Part shown: positions 26,211-39,496 of the stretch, in pieces
How positions within the stretch are numbered: the first letter of the stretch is position 1
How the letters are laid out: each line of letters opens with the position of its first letter
NCBI GenBank assembly: GCA_014904845.1
Contig: MU119276.1
Location: 124,001 to 188,000, forward strand
Direction of reading: 5' to 3'
DNA length: 64,000 nt
Source of the DNA: Acephala macrosclerotiorum
Lineage: Eukaryota > Ascomycota > Leotiomycetes > Helotiales > Mollisiaceae
Made by a program: the position numbers and the translations under genes
Notes under the pieces: model-generated
What the model was told of the DNA's origin: nothing
Seen by the model: the letters and a program-made list of their open reading frames with translations, nothing else
Database searches by the model: none

Positions 26211-27132
26211 GTGGCCCGTGCGTAGAGTAAATAACTTTAATAAAATATAAATAACTATTTAAATCACTTAATTATAGTACTATAAACACGTTCGCAAACT
26301 CGCTCGCGCACTTTTAAATGCGAAATTGAAAACAAAGAATATATTACTTTAAAAAAATTAAATTTCATTAAAAACTACAATTAGAATAATAAATCGAAAT
26401 CGTTTATTCGAATTTACACTAATTTTAAAATTTATTGCAATACGAGCTATAAATGGCTACGAGAACGAGATAAAATTAAATTAAACGCGTATTGAAAAAA
26501 TCGTTTAAAGTTAAAAATATTTAAATTAAAATTTAAAATTATAAAAAAAATATACAAATTTTTAATTAATAAACGAAATAAATTATACAATTAATTTTTT
26601 AAATATTAAATCGAAAATTACAATATTTTAATTTTAAAAAAAACTTTATAAATATAATTTAAAAAGTATATAAAAAACGATTAATACTATAAATAAATAT
26701 ATATTAAAAAATATATTTCAAAAAAAAAAAATATATATATATATAATTAAAAATATAAAAATAAAATTGTAAAAAATTATTAATATTTAATTTTTTTTAT
26801 AAACGAAATATATATTAATTTTTTATTAATAAAAATTAAATATATTTTAAAAGAAAAAAAAAACGTATAAATTTCAATAATATTTAAAAAAAAATCCAAA
26901 AAAAAATAATAAACTATATATAATAAAATAAATTAATTAATACGAAAAATACAAAAAATTGAAATTTTATTACAACGAGAAAAATTATATAAAACGATTT
27001 AAAAAATTTAAAAAATTTAAAAAAAAAAAATCGAATTTAAATTTTTTTTTTAAAATCGTTTAAAATAATAAAATACTACTTTTTTATACGCTATAAAAAT
27101 TAAAATTAAAAGCAATTTTATAATTTAATAAT

Positions 27133-27340
27133 TGTTAATATTACTAAAAATATTTATTACTAATAATAAATCAAAAACGAAATAAACAAATAAATTAAAT
27201 AATTCGTTAATTGATTGTAAATTTTAAATTTAATAAACGTACAAAAATTAAAAAATATAATTTCAATTTTAACGCAAACAATACTAATCTCGATCTGATT
27301 TAGTATCGCACGTGACTATTAAACTAATATTGTATTTATA
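27133..27340 (+). repeat. Left LTR-like direct repeat
   Basis: Starts with TG and aligns over its whole length with 33123-33333, sharing ATAATAAAT, AACGAAATAAA, AATAAACGT and TAGTATCGCACGTGA among others. Differences are almost all C/T or G/A transitions, as expected for RIP. The pair is spaced like the LTRs of a Ty1/copia or Ty3/gypsy element. Confidence 0.65.
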
Positions 27341-30300
27341 CTAGCAAATTTTTTTTTGTAACAAAAATTAATTTAATTTAATTATTTAAAAAAAGTTTTT
27401 TTTTTTATTGTAATTCGTTAATATATAAAACTTATTAATATTTTAATACAAAAATCATATAATTAAACTTTAAAAACAATACTAATAAATTAATATTATT
27501 TTTAAAGTTCGTTGAAAATTATAAGTATCGAAATTAAAATAAATTTTTTTTTTTTGATTTTATAAATTAAATAATTACAAAATTCGAAATATAACGCAAA
27601 AATTATTTTTTTTTTATTTTTTTTTTTAATAAGTATTTTTTCTAGTTTTTTATATAGTTTTTATCGTTTTTTTTTTTTTTAATTTATTTTTTTATTCGAA
27701 TTTTAAAGTAATTCATATTTAAAATTTTTTTTAAAATTTTATTAAATATTAATTTTATTATAATATTTATTAAATTATTTTAATCGTTAATTTATTAAAT
27801 TTCTTATAATTTTTTATATTTATACGATTAATAAAAAATTATAATATCGATTATAAAACGCTTTTTTTTGATCGTTTTTAATTTGATTAAATACTCGTAT
27901 AACGAATATAAATTTATATAAACAATTATCGAAATTTTAAAAAAATCGAATTATTAAATAATTATATTAATAGTAAATTCGATTACGATTACTATATTGA
28001 TTTTTTTTATTATACTATATATCTCAAAAATTAAAACGCTTTTAATAACGCGTTTACTTTTAATAGAATTATAATAAATAAATAAAATTTTAATCTCGAA
28101 TTTTTTATTATTTAATTAACGTTTATTTATTAAAATAATTTTATATTCAATTTGAAAATTAAAATCTTTATTATTTACAAATAAATTATCGATAAAAACG
28201 AAAAATTTTATCGTAAATAGATCGAAAATAATATATTTGAATTTTCGATTCAAATTTTTAATTTGTTATTTCAATTTTTTATTCAATATAATAATTTTTT
28301 TTTTCGTTGAATTTTAATATTAAATAATAATAAACAAATCGAATACTATTTCAAATTAATAAATTATAATAATATAAACTTTTTTAATTTATTATTTTTA
28401 GTATTTAATTTAAAAATTAAATAATTTAATTTTTTTATTTTAATTTTTTTATTGTAATTAAATTATATTTTCAAATTAAATTAAAACGTATTTATTGAAA
28501 ATTAATAATATTTCTAGTATTAAAACTCTTTTAAATTTAATCAAAAATTTAATTTTATTAAATTCGTTTTTCTTAAAAATAAAAAATTCTTTTTCTATTA
28601 ATATAAACGTATTATCGATTTACATTTTAATAACGTCGAAAAATCTTTTAATAATCGTAATTAAAAAGTAAAAATCGTATATCGATATAATTATAAACAA
28701 TTTCTTTTTATAATACTTGTAATACGTAATTTATTAATGTGTTTTTATTTTTACAATTTTATATAAAGATTTTAAAATAATTATAATCGTATTTAATAAA
28801 TATAAATAGCGAATTTTTTTCAATAAACGTACTAATATAAATCGTTAAAAATTTGTTATAAATTAAATATAAATTTAAATAATATTACAAAATTATATTC
28901 TAATTTTCTTATTTAAAAATTAAATTAAAAAAAATATTAAAACGATAATCAATCGTTAATTAACTCTTTAAATTATTGAAAATTGTATAAAAATTATTTT
29001 CTTTTTTTCGTTATTATATTTTTAGATTACTAATTTCAATTTCTCGTAAAAAATATTAATAATTTTATTTTTAATTTTATTAATTAATTTCGAATTAAAA
29101 ATTCGAATTTTAATAATAATTCTATATTATTCTTTTTTTATTTATTATAAAAACTATAAAAATCTTAGTTTTTTCGATAATAATAATAAAAAATTAATTA
29201 TTGAAATTTTCGTAATTTTTTTTATTATTTTTAATAAAATTATAATATTTATTTTATTTAAATTTTTTATTGTACACGTTTTTATTTCGTAATTCTTTTA
29301 AACGTTTTCAATTACGTTTTTTAATTAATTTTTCGTTTATTTTAAAAACAAAAAAAAAAAAATTTTAATTAAAAAACAATAAAATTTTTTTTTTGATTTT
29401 TTTTAATTATTTTTTTAATTATTTTTTTAATTATTAATTCGATTAATAAATTTTTAGTATTTTTTTTTTTATATAATAAAATTTAATAATCGTTAAACGA
29501 AAATTAATTAATCTATAAAATATATCGATTATATATATTTTTTTATTAATTACTAGTAATTTATATAATTTTTTTTATTCGCTTTTTTTACGTTAAACGC
29601 GTACTTTAAATAGAATTAATAAGTTTAATATAAATTTCGTATTTGAATTATTTTTCATTGAAAACGCGTTATTAATTTGATGTTAAATATATAAACGGCG
29701 TATTTTTTTAGTAATTATTCGAATTGTTTTAATTCTTTTAATAACTAATAATAATAACGCGTCGTTACTAATTATTTTAAAGTATATTTTAAAGACTAAT
29801 AATATAAATACAATATTGTTCGATTTTATCGAATTATTAATAGTTTTGATTATTATTTGTAAAATTATATTTTTATCGATTTATTTTTCGATTAATTCGT
29901 TGTAAATAATCTCGTAAATTCGATGTAATAAAATATAGTATTTTTTTACTTTTTTTATATTATTATAAGTTTCAATAAGTACTTTTTTGATTTCAATTGT
30001 TATTATTTTAGCGTTTTATTGAAATTCTATAAACGAGAATTTTTTTTTAATATTGTAAACGATATAATTCAATAGTTTTTAATATATATCGATTTAATAT
30101 ATATATAATATATTTTATATTGTTTTTACAGATATATTTTTTATAAATCTAGTAATTTGAAATACTATAAACGAGTTTATTATTTGTAAAATTAATTTTC
30201 TATTTAAATATAAAACGTTAATAATAATCGAATAATTGAATTTATAATTATTTTATAAAATAAATTTAAATTTTTTAAGTAATTATTTATACATTTGACA

Positions 30301-33122
30301 ATAATAATAATATTTAATAAAATACTAAATATATTTAATATTTATATTATAATTAATTCATTGAAAAACTCTTATAAACGTCGTATTAATAAATAATTAA
30401 AACGTTTATACAATTAATGTAATTTTATATCGATAAAATAATTTTAAATTAAACTCTTTTTTAATTAGTACAATAATATCTATAAATAGTCTTATTTTCT
30501 TACAATAAAAACGATTTTATTTTTTTAAATTAAAATATTCTTTAAATTATCGAATTTTATATTTATAGTATTTATATTTTAAATATAAAATAAAAAAAAT
30601 ATATTTGTAAAAACAATATAAAAAATAATAATATTTAATAAAATATTGATTCGAATAATACTTTTATTAAAGCGAATTTTATAAATTTCAATCGTAAATA
30701 TATTCAATTAAATACTAATATCAAATTTTCGTAATACTATAAATTGCAATTAATTAGTAATTAATATTTTGACGATTTTATTATTTAATATAATTCTTTA
30801 AATTTTTTTTAAAAAATATCGATTTTCGAAAATAAAAAATAAATATTAATTCAATTCAAATAATTTAAATTGTAATAATAAAATATTAAATATATTTTTC
30901 TTTGTAATAATATAATAAATAAATTAATTATTTAAAATAATTATTATTTGTATATTATTAATTTTTTTAAACTCAATAAAATAATTTTTATTCTCGTTTT
31001 CTATTTTTATATTTATTAGCAATTAATCAATTTTTATTATTTAAATATTTTTTAATAAACTTTCTATTTTCTCGATTTTAACGAAAAAATTCTAATAATA
31101 AATTATTATAATATCTCGATTTACTATATATTAAACTTATTATTGAAATTTTATATATATTTATTATCGCTTTTTTATTGTATATTTTATAGACTAATAT
31201 TTCGATTTACTACAAATATAATATTTTTTTTTAATATAATCTTTTTTGAAATCTATAATTTTTACGATATTTATCTCAAAAATTTTCTCGATTTCAATAT
31301 TTTCGATTTTGTATTTAATCGCATTCTTTGTTTCGTTTTCTATAAATATAATCAATTTAATTTTAATCGAATTCGTTTTTCTTTTAATTTTAAAAAATAA
31401 AATTTAAATTATATTATTGTATTTCACGTAATCGCATCGCAATATTTATTACTAATCGCAATTCAATATAAACGCTTTTAAAAATATTAATAAACTTATA
31501 AAAAATAAAATTACATTTTTCAATACTTCAATAAATATTAATAATTTAATCTCGCAAATTATATTTCGTTTAATATTTCAATAATAAATTTAATTAAATC
31601 TTTTAAAATTAATCGAAAAATATTTATAAATATTTCAATTTAATTTTTATTAAATTAATCGTAATAATTTTCACTAAAATTGTTTTTTTTATAAAAACAT
31701 ATATAATTAGCGATTTTTTTTAATCTCGAAATAAATTTTTATTATTATTACTAATATAATAAAATTCAAATTTCTATTTAAAAATCTATTAAAATAAAAT
31801 GTATTTATACGTTTTATAAAATTAATAAAAAATATTTTATCGTATTAATCTTAAAATAATTCGATTTTATTACAATAATTATAAAAAATCGACAATTTGT
31901 AATCAAAAATATTATATAAATTTTTATTATACTTTTTATTATCAATATAAATTTTTATTAAATTCGTAAATAATTTAATAAAAATACTTTGTAAATTATT
32001 ATATTAATTCAATTATTATTAAAAAAATTACTAATAAATAAATTAAATATTTTGTATTATATTAAACAAATTCGTATTTATAAAAAAAATTATAATAAAA
32101 AAAATATAAAAAATAATCGTAAAAATAATTGTATTTATAGTAAAAAAATTTGTATTAATAATTGAAATCGCAAAAATAATTATATTTTAATTATTAAATA
32201 CTAATATTAAAAAATTTAGATTTATTAATTAAATTAATCGATTTTATTAAAAAAAAAATTTCTATTTTTTAATTAATTAACAATTTTTATTTATATTTAT
32301 TTATAAAAAATTTTTTATTAAAAAACTTTTTTCAAATTATTAATAATAAATTTTTTATTTTTTAATACTCAAATTCTATAAATACGTAAAAAATCTTATA
32401 AATAATACATAAAATTTTTATATATTAAACGTAAAATTTTTTGCGAGTAATTCTCGAAATTTTTTTAAAAGTATTTCTATAAATTACAATCAAAATATTT
32501 TTTCTTTTTATATATTTTAAAACAATAAAAAATATATTTATTCAATATTTTTTTATTAAAAATTTTTTTATTTATAAAATCGAAATTTTTTTTTATTTGT
32601 TTTTATTGTAAAAAAATTTGATTTTAAATAAATTTATTATTTTAAAAAATAATTATATAATAAATAATAAAAAAATTAAAAATTTTAATTCGAATTCAAA
32701 TAAATATTATTATTAATATTTATACGCTTTTAATCAAATAACAAATAAAAACGTAAAACTTTTTTTAAAAATTCGTTTTTAATATAAATTCGAGTAAATT
32801 AATACAAATTTAAAATCGTTTTCACGTTTTTTTATTCGTTTTTCGTAAACGTTATTATTTTACGTAATAAATATAAATTTAAAAAATAAATACAAATTTA
32901 AAACTATTTTCGTATTATTTTTTTTAAATTTTTAATAATTTCAATATTTTTAACGCGTTTTTACAAAAAAGTTTTTATAAATTTTTGTTTTTTTCGAAAA
33001 TATATTAATTATTTTAAATACTTTTTTACAAAAAACAAACTATTTAAAGAATTTATTTTCTTTTGTAAATTAATTTTTTTTAAGTAGAAATTTAATTGTT
33101 TCGTAATTAATTAAACAATTAT

Positions 33123-33333
33123 TGATTAATATTAATATTATTAGAAATACTTATTATTAATAATAAATTAAAAACGAAATAAATAAACTAAATAATTCAT
33201 TAATTAATTGTAAATTCTAAATCTAATAAACGTGCAAAAATTGAAAAATATAATCTCAACTCTGGCGCAAGCGGCGCTAGTCCCGATCTGGCCTAGTATC
33301 GCACGTGATTATTAAATTAATATTGTACTCATA
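33123..33333 (+). repeat. Right LTR-like direct repeat, less mutated than its partner
   Basis: Partner of 27133-27340. It keeps a GC-rich patch at about 33261-33307 (CTGGCGCAAGCGGCGCTAG) where the left copy has A and T. The patch is the only GC-normal stretch inside the island. Confidence 0.65.
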
Positions 33334-33791
33334 ATAATATTATATAAATTGCTTATTATTTATTTATATAAAAACTATTATAAACGCTTTTAAAAAGCGA
33401 GATTTACTTTAAATTTTATAAGAAAATAACGATTAAAATTACGATTATAAATTACTCGTTAATAAAACTATATTTTTAATTTAAATTATACGAAATAAAA
33501 TTAAAATACGTTTATTTATTTATTTTTTATAATCTTTTGATTTAAATCTAATTAAAGAATATTAATACATTTTAAAAAAGCGTATACGTAAAAAATAATA
33601 ATATACATTAAATTAATTAAAAAAAGTTTTATAAAACGAATAAAATAAAATTATAATAAAAAAAGTACGTACTAAAATAATTAAAATACTTAAGAAATAT
33701 AAATTAATCTAAAGATTTGGTAGAAAAACTATTAAAAGTGAGTTATAGTAGATTTAAGAATATAAGTAGTATTTTTAGTGTTTTTCGCTTA

Positions 33792-33825
33792 ATTTTGGTG
33801 TCGGATCAATAGTTGCAGCCCCTGG
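33792..33825 (-). repeat. Right outer inverted repeat of the AT-rich island
   Basis: Reverse complement of 26177-26210, 33 of 34 identical. Normal base composition resumes immediately to its right. Confidence 0.85.
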
Positions 33826-34853
33826 TAATCCTCGAACTTTAGTTTCTCTTCTTGAACGGACGTATCATGTATCAAGCAGAACATAATTAGCCCCAGGATG
33901 CCTATTATGATGAGCCAATCATTGCACTGCCATGAGGCTTGCGCCGATGGATCTGGGGCGATATCATGACAGACTGTTTGTTGGTAGCAATTGCTGCATT
34001 ATAAATATCATGCTGTTGTGGCGTTGTTTTTGGATGAAGGATTGCTCTGAATGCTCTGTGTCTGAAAGCTTCGATTCTCTTTCCCAAAAGTTCGCTTAAC
34101 ATTGTATACTTTCCCTCCCTCACGCCGCTCGCGCACAAAGTCATCCCTATTATCTATGACAAGCCTCCTGGACTCTTGCAAGTGATAGATGCTTCTTGAT
34201 GAATTGACAACTTAGCATGACCATTTGATAGCTCCAGCGCAGTGGGTGATGCTGTGTCTGCTTACTGATTGCTCGCTTAATGCCGATGAAAGAGGGGGCA
34301 GGTTGACAGGTCAGTTCAGCACAGTACCAACATTCGAGGCACCCCTACTCCACAAAAGGTTCTCTAATCAAAGATGCCGGGAGGAAAGCCTTGTGGCGAA
34401 AAAGATAGAATGTGAGACATCGCGGAGCCCAAATTGAGAAATGACAAGCGCGAGACATCCCTTGCTTCCACAAATCGACAAGTCAATAATCGAAGCACAG
34501 TTTAGAATGCTCTATCCCAGAGCTTAAGATATAGAACTCATAAGATGGATCATCTTAAACGGGTGGTTCCACACCACACAAAGTGAGACCCCAGAGTCAA
34601 ACACAGCCCAAGTATCACATATCACATATCACATGACAAATCCCGACATCGTGGTTTCAGCCCCAATGCCATCACCTGTGAAATTTTCGTTTGAACGCGA
34701 ACACTCTTCTTTCACTTCTATCGATCTCTCAAGGCTGATACATTTTGGTTTCGGGTACTTTCATCAATCTGATTTCAGCAGCCCTGTACTGACAAGCAGC
34801 AGCAAAGCTCAAGGAACATCTGCTCTCACGACGCGTATCACAAGGACCAGGCG
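33826..34853. other. 1 kb without a recognisable gene, right of the island
   Basis: Short open frames on both strands without domains. A threefold ATCACAT repeat lies near 34615-34634. Confidence 0.35.
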
Positions 34854-35680
34854 ATGTGGAAGAGGCGTTCTATCGTGAGGGATGTCCAGGAGGCCAAGAG
34901 GACAGTCGTTATCCCCGATTCTATCATTCGATTCCAGTGTCGAGAATTCAGGACAAATTTACAGCATACCTCGTCTTCTGTTGGAACTTTCGAATCATCT
35001 TTGCAGTCACGACGACGCTTTTCGATTCACTATGCCCTCCTGCAACGCCCCTCTTACGGGAAACCCGTTCAACCGAAAGGGCAGAAAAAGCGCAAAGTGG
35101 CTTGGCTTGAAGGCTTTTTATTTGGCTCTACACTCGTCTTGATCTTGGATGCTGCTCCTTTCAGGGAGTCAATCATGTATCCGTACGACAAATTCACGTT
35201 CGGAACTGAGACTGCGGGCCTTAGGAATAACTCCCTATTGAGGATAACTTTCGGATGGGAACCTGCAACTGCATTTGAGACACCCTTTACCGCCCTTCAA
35301 TAATTTCCGATTACGACGTTCACCATCGTAGACGTAGAGGACGCTTCACCACCTCTTCCACCCTGACACTAAGACCACAGAAGTGGTCTAAGAAGTCAGA
35401 TAGACAGAAGGCTAGAGACCCTTATAAGCGATATTCAAAGAAGGGAGCTTGGGGAGTAGACATCGAGGATCAGGATGGGATGAAGAAATTCTACGCTGCA
35501 CTTGATGTTAGGGCGCAGGATACTTTTGGGGATCTGAGAGTGGAAGTTGAAAAGGGGCCAGTTGAGGAAGATAAGATTGGAAAATACGTCGGGGCCTTGG
35601 AGGTTGGAGACTCTGTCAGCGTCCGAGGCCCGAGGAGACTGAAGGAAAGTCTTACGAAGAAAGGGCTTCCGGAATCCTGA
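34854..35680 (+). pseudogene. Broken gene resembling a CYC2-type mitochondrial FAD oxidoreductase (N-terminal part)
   Basis: The first frame (34854-35303) has an Arg/Ser-rich start like a mitochondrial presequence, then a hydrophobic span LEGFLFGSTLVLILDA and the segment FETPFTALQ, where TAA stops it. The same frame goes on past the stop as FPITTFTIVDVEDASP. In the next frame it continues SSTLTLRPQKWSKKS, then DPYKRYSKKGAWGVDIED, and further on KYVGALEVGDSVSVRGP. The order 'FTITTFT..(S)STLTLRP...GDSVSVRGP' is that of an FAD-binding ferredoxin-reductase fold (cytochrome b5 reductase, AIM33, CYC2). The NADH-binding half is absent: the frame ends at 35680. Broken by at least one stop, one frameshift and a truncation. 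The exact family member is inference. Confidence 0.5.
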
Positions 35681-36871
35681 ATGGAGGAGGAACGCATGTT
35701 TACTCTCAGAGCAATTGTTTGTCTTCAAGGCGTCGCTTATTTTAGGGGAGCATGCAGGGACCTCGGGGTGTCGCTTTAGCGCACAAGCGCTATAAATCTG
35801 CCTCTACACCCGCGATTTCCAGCTTCCACGCCACCTCTTTCTTTTCCAACAACACCACGAACTCATCTGCGACAAGACGTTCCTCAATGCAAGGCATCAA
35901 GGATGCCAGATATTTCAATGAGCTGTGTACTGGAATTTCTTGTCTGAATTGCGTTGCGCTGTAGCTTTGTGGGCACTGAAGAGGGTTGGACATGTGTTGA
36001 AACGTCGTTTCGTGCCGCTCCCTCGCTGTTCTGCTGAGACGACTGCCACTTCTACGCGTTTGGACGTTCACTTTTTGCATTTCAAATATTCCCCCTACTC
36101 TCAGGCCTTGTCCATTTTCTCTACTGAAGTACTCAAGTTTGCCCTCTGCTCACTACAGTATAACTGCGAAATAAGCGTAGATTTAGCTGCCGCCGGTGTA
36201 CATTTAGTAAGATCGAAGTTATTCGCAGGTATGGGGTACCCAACCTCTACCGGTATTACCCAACGGGCTTTTTCGCACTTTGCAGCCAAAAGCCACGGGT
36301 AGTACCCAGTACCTGGATTTATTTTTGGAAAGTTTGATACGGCTCGTCTCCGGTTGCGATCCAGCAAGGATCGGGAGTAAATATTGCGTGGGGGTTCAGA
36401 TTTCTGCTATGTATCTATGGCGTGATAGAACCTAAACGAACGACATACATTTCTACGGAAATTCACAACCATTCTAAGATAAGATCTGCAGCTTTGAGAA
36501 CCTAGATTTTCTCGCTCATATCAGTGCCGATGCAGCCCAGCGCTGTCAAGCATGGATTCGTGGTTAAACCATGTAAAATCGGCGTAGATAGGAATCCAGG
36601 CTCAGCCTCCCTATCGAATTCCTTGATCTCAACTTTGATCTCTTAGCAATTCTTTGGAATTATCAGCTTTAAGTGCTTGCGTGATTCAGCCTCAAGCGTT
36701 CTACATCCACAGTTTGCGTCGTCTATCACATGCAGCTCATCCCTACTACGAGCAGCACCCATGTATATCTACTTGAAGTTCGTCCTTGTTCGCGCTCCTT
36801 ACGATTCTCCAGAATTCCAGCCCAAGTTTTCTTGATTGTACCCATCTTCCAGGACACGAAACATCCTAAGC
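35681..36871. other. 1.2 kb upstream of DUR3, no gene seen
   Basis: Contains the DUR3 promoter and leader. I see several GATA words (for example near 36235 and 36480 on one or other strand), which would fit nitrogen control, but GATA is too short to count as evidence alone. No repeats found. Confidence 0.4.
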
Positions 36872-39496
36872 ATGGCCGACACAGTTGCGGCCGCCCCGCT
36901 ATCACAAGTAAGGACTACCGAGATGGGGTACCCTACCTCATTTAAATCTCCTTTGTGGGCGTTGAGCTCACTGTCTTTCTCTAGGGCGCCGGTTATGGAG
37001 TTGTCATTGGTCTTGGGGCTCTTTTCGCCTTGGGCATGATAGCAGTCACAGAAGTCATGAAGAGAAGAGGAAATGTTGAGAATTCCGAGGAGTTCACTGG
37101 TAAGAAGGCTGTTTTTACAGATTTTGGACGATTTAATACTGACTATCGACTCATATAGTTGCAAAGAGGTCTCTGGGGACTGGTTTGACTGCCGCCGGTG
37201 TAACATCGTCTTGGACGTGGAGCACGACCCTCCTCTCTTCGGTTACTGTTGCCTATGAATATGGTGTTGCCGGGTCCTTCTTTTACGCTGCCTGCAACAG
37301 TACGCAAATCATGGTTTTCAGTAACTTGGCCATCGTGAGTTTGCCTTTCTAATACTTTGTTCGAAATAATTCTAATATCTCACAGCAATGCAAAAGAAAA
37401 GCGCCCAATGCCCGAACATTCCTTGAAATCATCAGAGTACGATATGGGACAATTGCTCACTTCTCATTCATGTTCTTTAGTTTGGCTTCCAACATCTTGG
37501 TTGTCTCATCCATTCTGATTGGAGGAGCTGCCGCTATCAACTCATTGACTGGGATGAGTGTTTATGCCAGTCTTTGGTTGCTTCCTCTGAGTGTCTCCGC
37601 ATACACTATGCGAGGTGGCTTGAGAGCTACCATCCTGACAGACTACGTGAGTCTCGTTCTTCCCTTCCATACGAGAAAAGCTTATTAAACTGGGGTAGAT
37701 CCACACAGCCATCATTCTAATTGTCATCCTTGTCTTCTGGTTCAAAGTCTATGCAACTGGATCTCAAATCGGATCTCCAGGAAAGATGTGGGACCTCCTC
37801 ATCGAAGCCGCAAAGCGAAACGACTACTCGGCACCGACCAAGGATGGAAGTTACCTTACCATTCGATCTCTCGGCGCTCTCAAATTCGCCATCCTCAGTA
37901 TCCTAGAATATACCGGTGTCGTCTTCCTGGACAACTCTTTCCACCAAAAAGGAATTGCTGCTGATCCTGCCTCCGCTATTCCTGGCTATGTTCTCGGGGG
38001 ATTGGCCTGGTACGCCATGCCTTTCACCTTGGCGACCACGATGGGTATCCTGGCTGTTGCGCTGGAGAATACTCCTGCTTTCCCCACGTACCCGAGAAGA
38101 ATGAATACTAAGGAGATTGGCGCTGGGCTGGCTCTACCTTATGCTGCTCAAACAATTGCTGGCAAAGGTGGTGCAGGTGCAGGTCAGTCACACAAATCTC
38201 CCTTGTTCATCCCAACGCATTAATTGCTAACCTTTCGTGTCGGAAACGCATAGTCCTCGTATTGATGTTCATGAGTTGTACCAGTGCTATTTCCAGTGTG
38301 ATGATCGGCACCTCCACCGTTCTTTCGTACGACGTGTACAAAACTTGTGAGTCCTCCTTAACATTCGATTGTTCATCAAAGGACAGCTATCCTGATTTTA
38401 ATCCTCCCAGATATCAATCCCAAGGCAACCGATGCCCAAGTCCTCAACGCAGGGCACTGGTGCGTGGCCGGCTTTGCTATCTTCATGGCTGCCTTTGGTA
38501 CCATGCTTCACGGCGTCAATATTGATCTAGGTTTCATTTACGTGAGCATTCTAGAATGGAACTCCCCGATAAAGATGGAATACTGATAATATTCCCTGTC
38601 TAGAATATGACAGGTATCTTCACAGGCTCAGCACTTCCAGCTCTTGTCGGCACCTTCTTCTCATCGCGACAGGGGGCTCTAGCAGCAACCGCATCTATCT
38701 GGACTGGGTTCTTTGCCGCGGTGATAACCTGGGTGCGTCATTCCCCTTCCACTCTGTCTCCTCAAAATGACACAAGACAAACTGACGCTTTCTCGTCTCT
38801 CTGTAGCTTACCCTCGCTCAACGTTTCTCAGGAACTGTCAGCATCGCCTCCGTCGGAGCCACCGATCCCTGTCTCTACGGATGTATTGCGGGTATCGGTG
38901 CCGCCGCTGTTGTCACCATCAGCATTTCTATCTTCCACAATGCAAATTATGGATGGGAATCGCTCAGTGCGATTCGCTTAGTCGATGACGAAGGGCATGA
39001 TAGGGATGTGGCGTATGCGGACCCGACTTATGATCCTGAACGTTTGAGGAAGGCTGCTTATGTTGCGAGGGGCATCACTGTGTTCTTGTTTTTGGCTTTG
39101 TTTATTATTTGGCCTTGGACGTATGCTCTTGAATTTCCTTCTCCTCATTCGAAAAACACGAGGCAGATACTAACGTGGAGAAATAGATTGTACGGCACAG
39201 CCTATCAGTTCTCGAAGAAATTCTTCACTGGATGGGTCATCGTATCCCTACTTTGGGCATTCTTTTCCTTCTTTAGCGTTACTGTCTTCCCAATCATCGA
39301 AGGGCGACATCTCCTTCTATCATGGGCAAGGGATCTCTTCGGTAAGAGTGGGAAGGGACAACATAGAGATGAGTTCGATCACCATCAACATGTTCAACGA
39401 TATGATGAGTCAGGATCGGCTGAGGCTATTGAGGAGAAGGGAAATGCTAGTGACAAGACTGCGCCAGTTGATATTAAAGAGGAGAAAAATATCTAA
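36872..39496 (+). CDS. DUR3: Urea active transporter DUR3 (sodium:solute symporter family)
   Basis: High-affinity urea (and polyamine) importer of the plasma membrane. Ten exons join to 682 residues: 36872-36907, 36985-37099, 37159-37334, 37386-37646, 37699-38182, 38254-38346, 38411-38541, 38604-38732, 38807-39120 and 39187-39496. All introns are GT..AG and phases agree. The protein starts MADTVAAAPLSQGAGYGVV and then shows the family pattern: SSWTWSTTLLSSVTVAYEYG, YTMRGGLRATILTDY, PGYVLGGLAWYAMPFTLATTMG, FMSCTSAISSVMIG and TGIFTGSALPALVGTF. About 15 hydrophobic spans are present, with an acidic, His-containing cytoplasmic tail. Length is typical and nothing is broken. It stands alone between decayed DNA and the receptor gene, so it marks surviving core sequence. 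Confidence 0.93.

Larger units (their letters stand above)
26177..33825. mobile_element. AT-rich RIP-mutated island: probable DNA element with a nested LTR retroelement
   Basis: About 7.65 kb of extreme AT content with no long open frame apart from one low-complexity frame at 31143-31400. The outer ends are a 34-bp inverted repeat. Inside, two direct repeats of about 210 bp (27133-27340 and 33123-33333) lie 5.99 kb apart. The simplest reading is an LTR retroelement of about 6.2 kb inserted in a DNA element of about 1.4 kb. Residual C and G are concentrated in CpG pairs (ACG, TCG), as expected when RIP converts mainly CpA. No target-site duplication is convincing next to the outer repeat. Coding identity cannot be recovered by eye. 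Confidence 0.75.

Noticed and set aside
31143..31400. 85-codon open frame inside the AT-rich island
   Set aside because: It is almost entirely Phe, Ile, Tyr, Asn and Lys, as expected from mutated AT-rich DNA; no coding support.
26160..33840. Target-site duplication next to the outer 34-bp repeat
   Set aside because: Flanking bases (GGATCCAC on the left, GTAATCCT on the right) do not match as a direct repeat.
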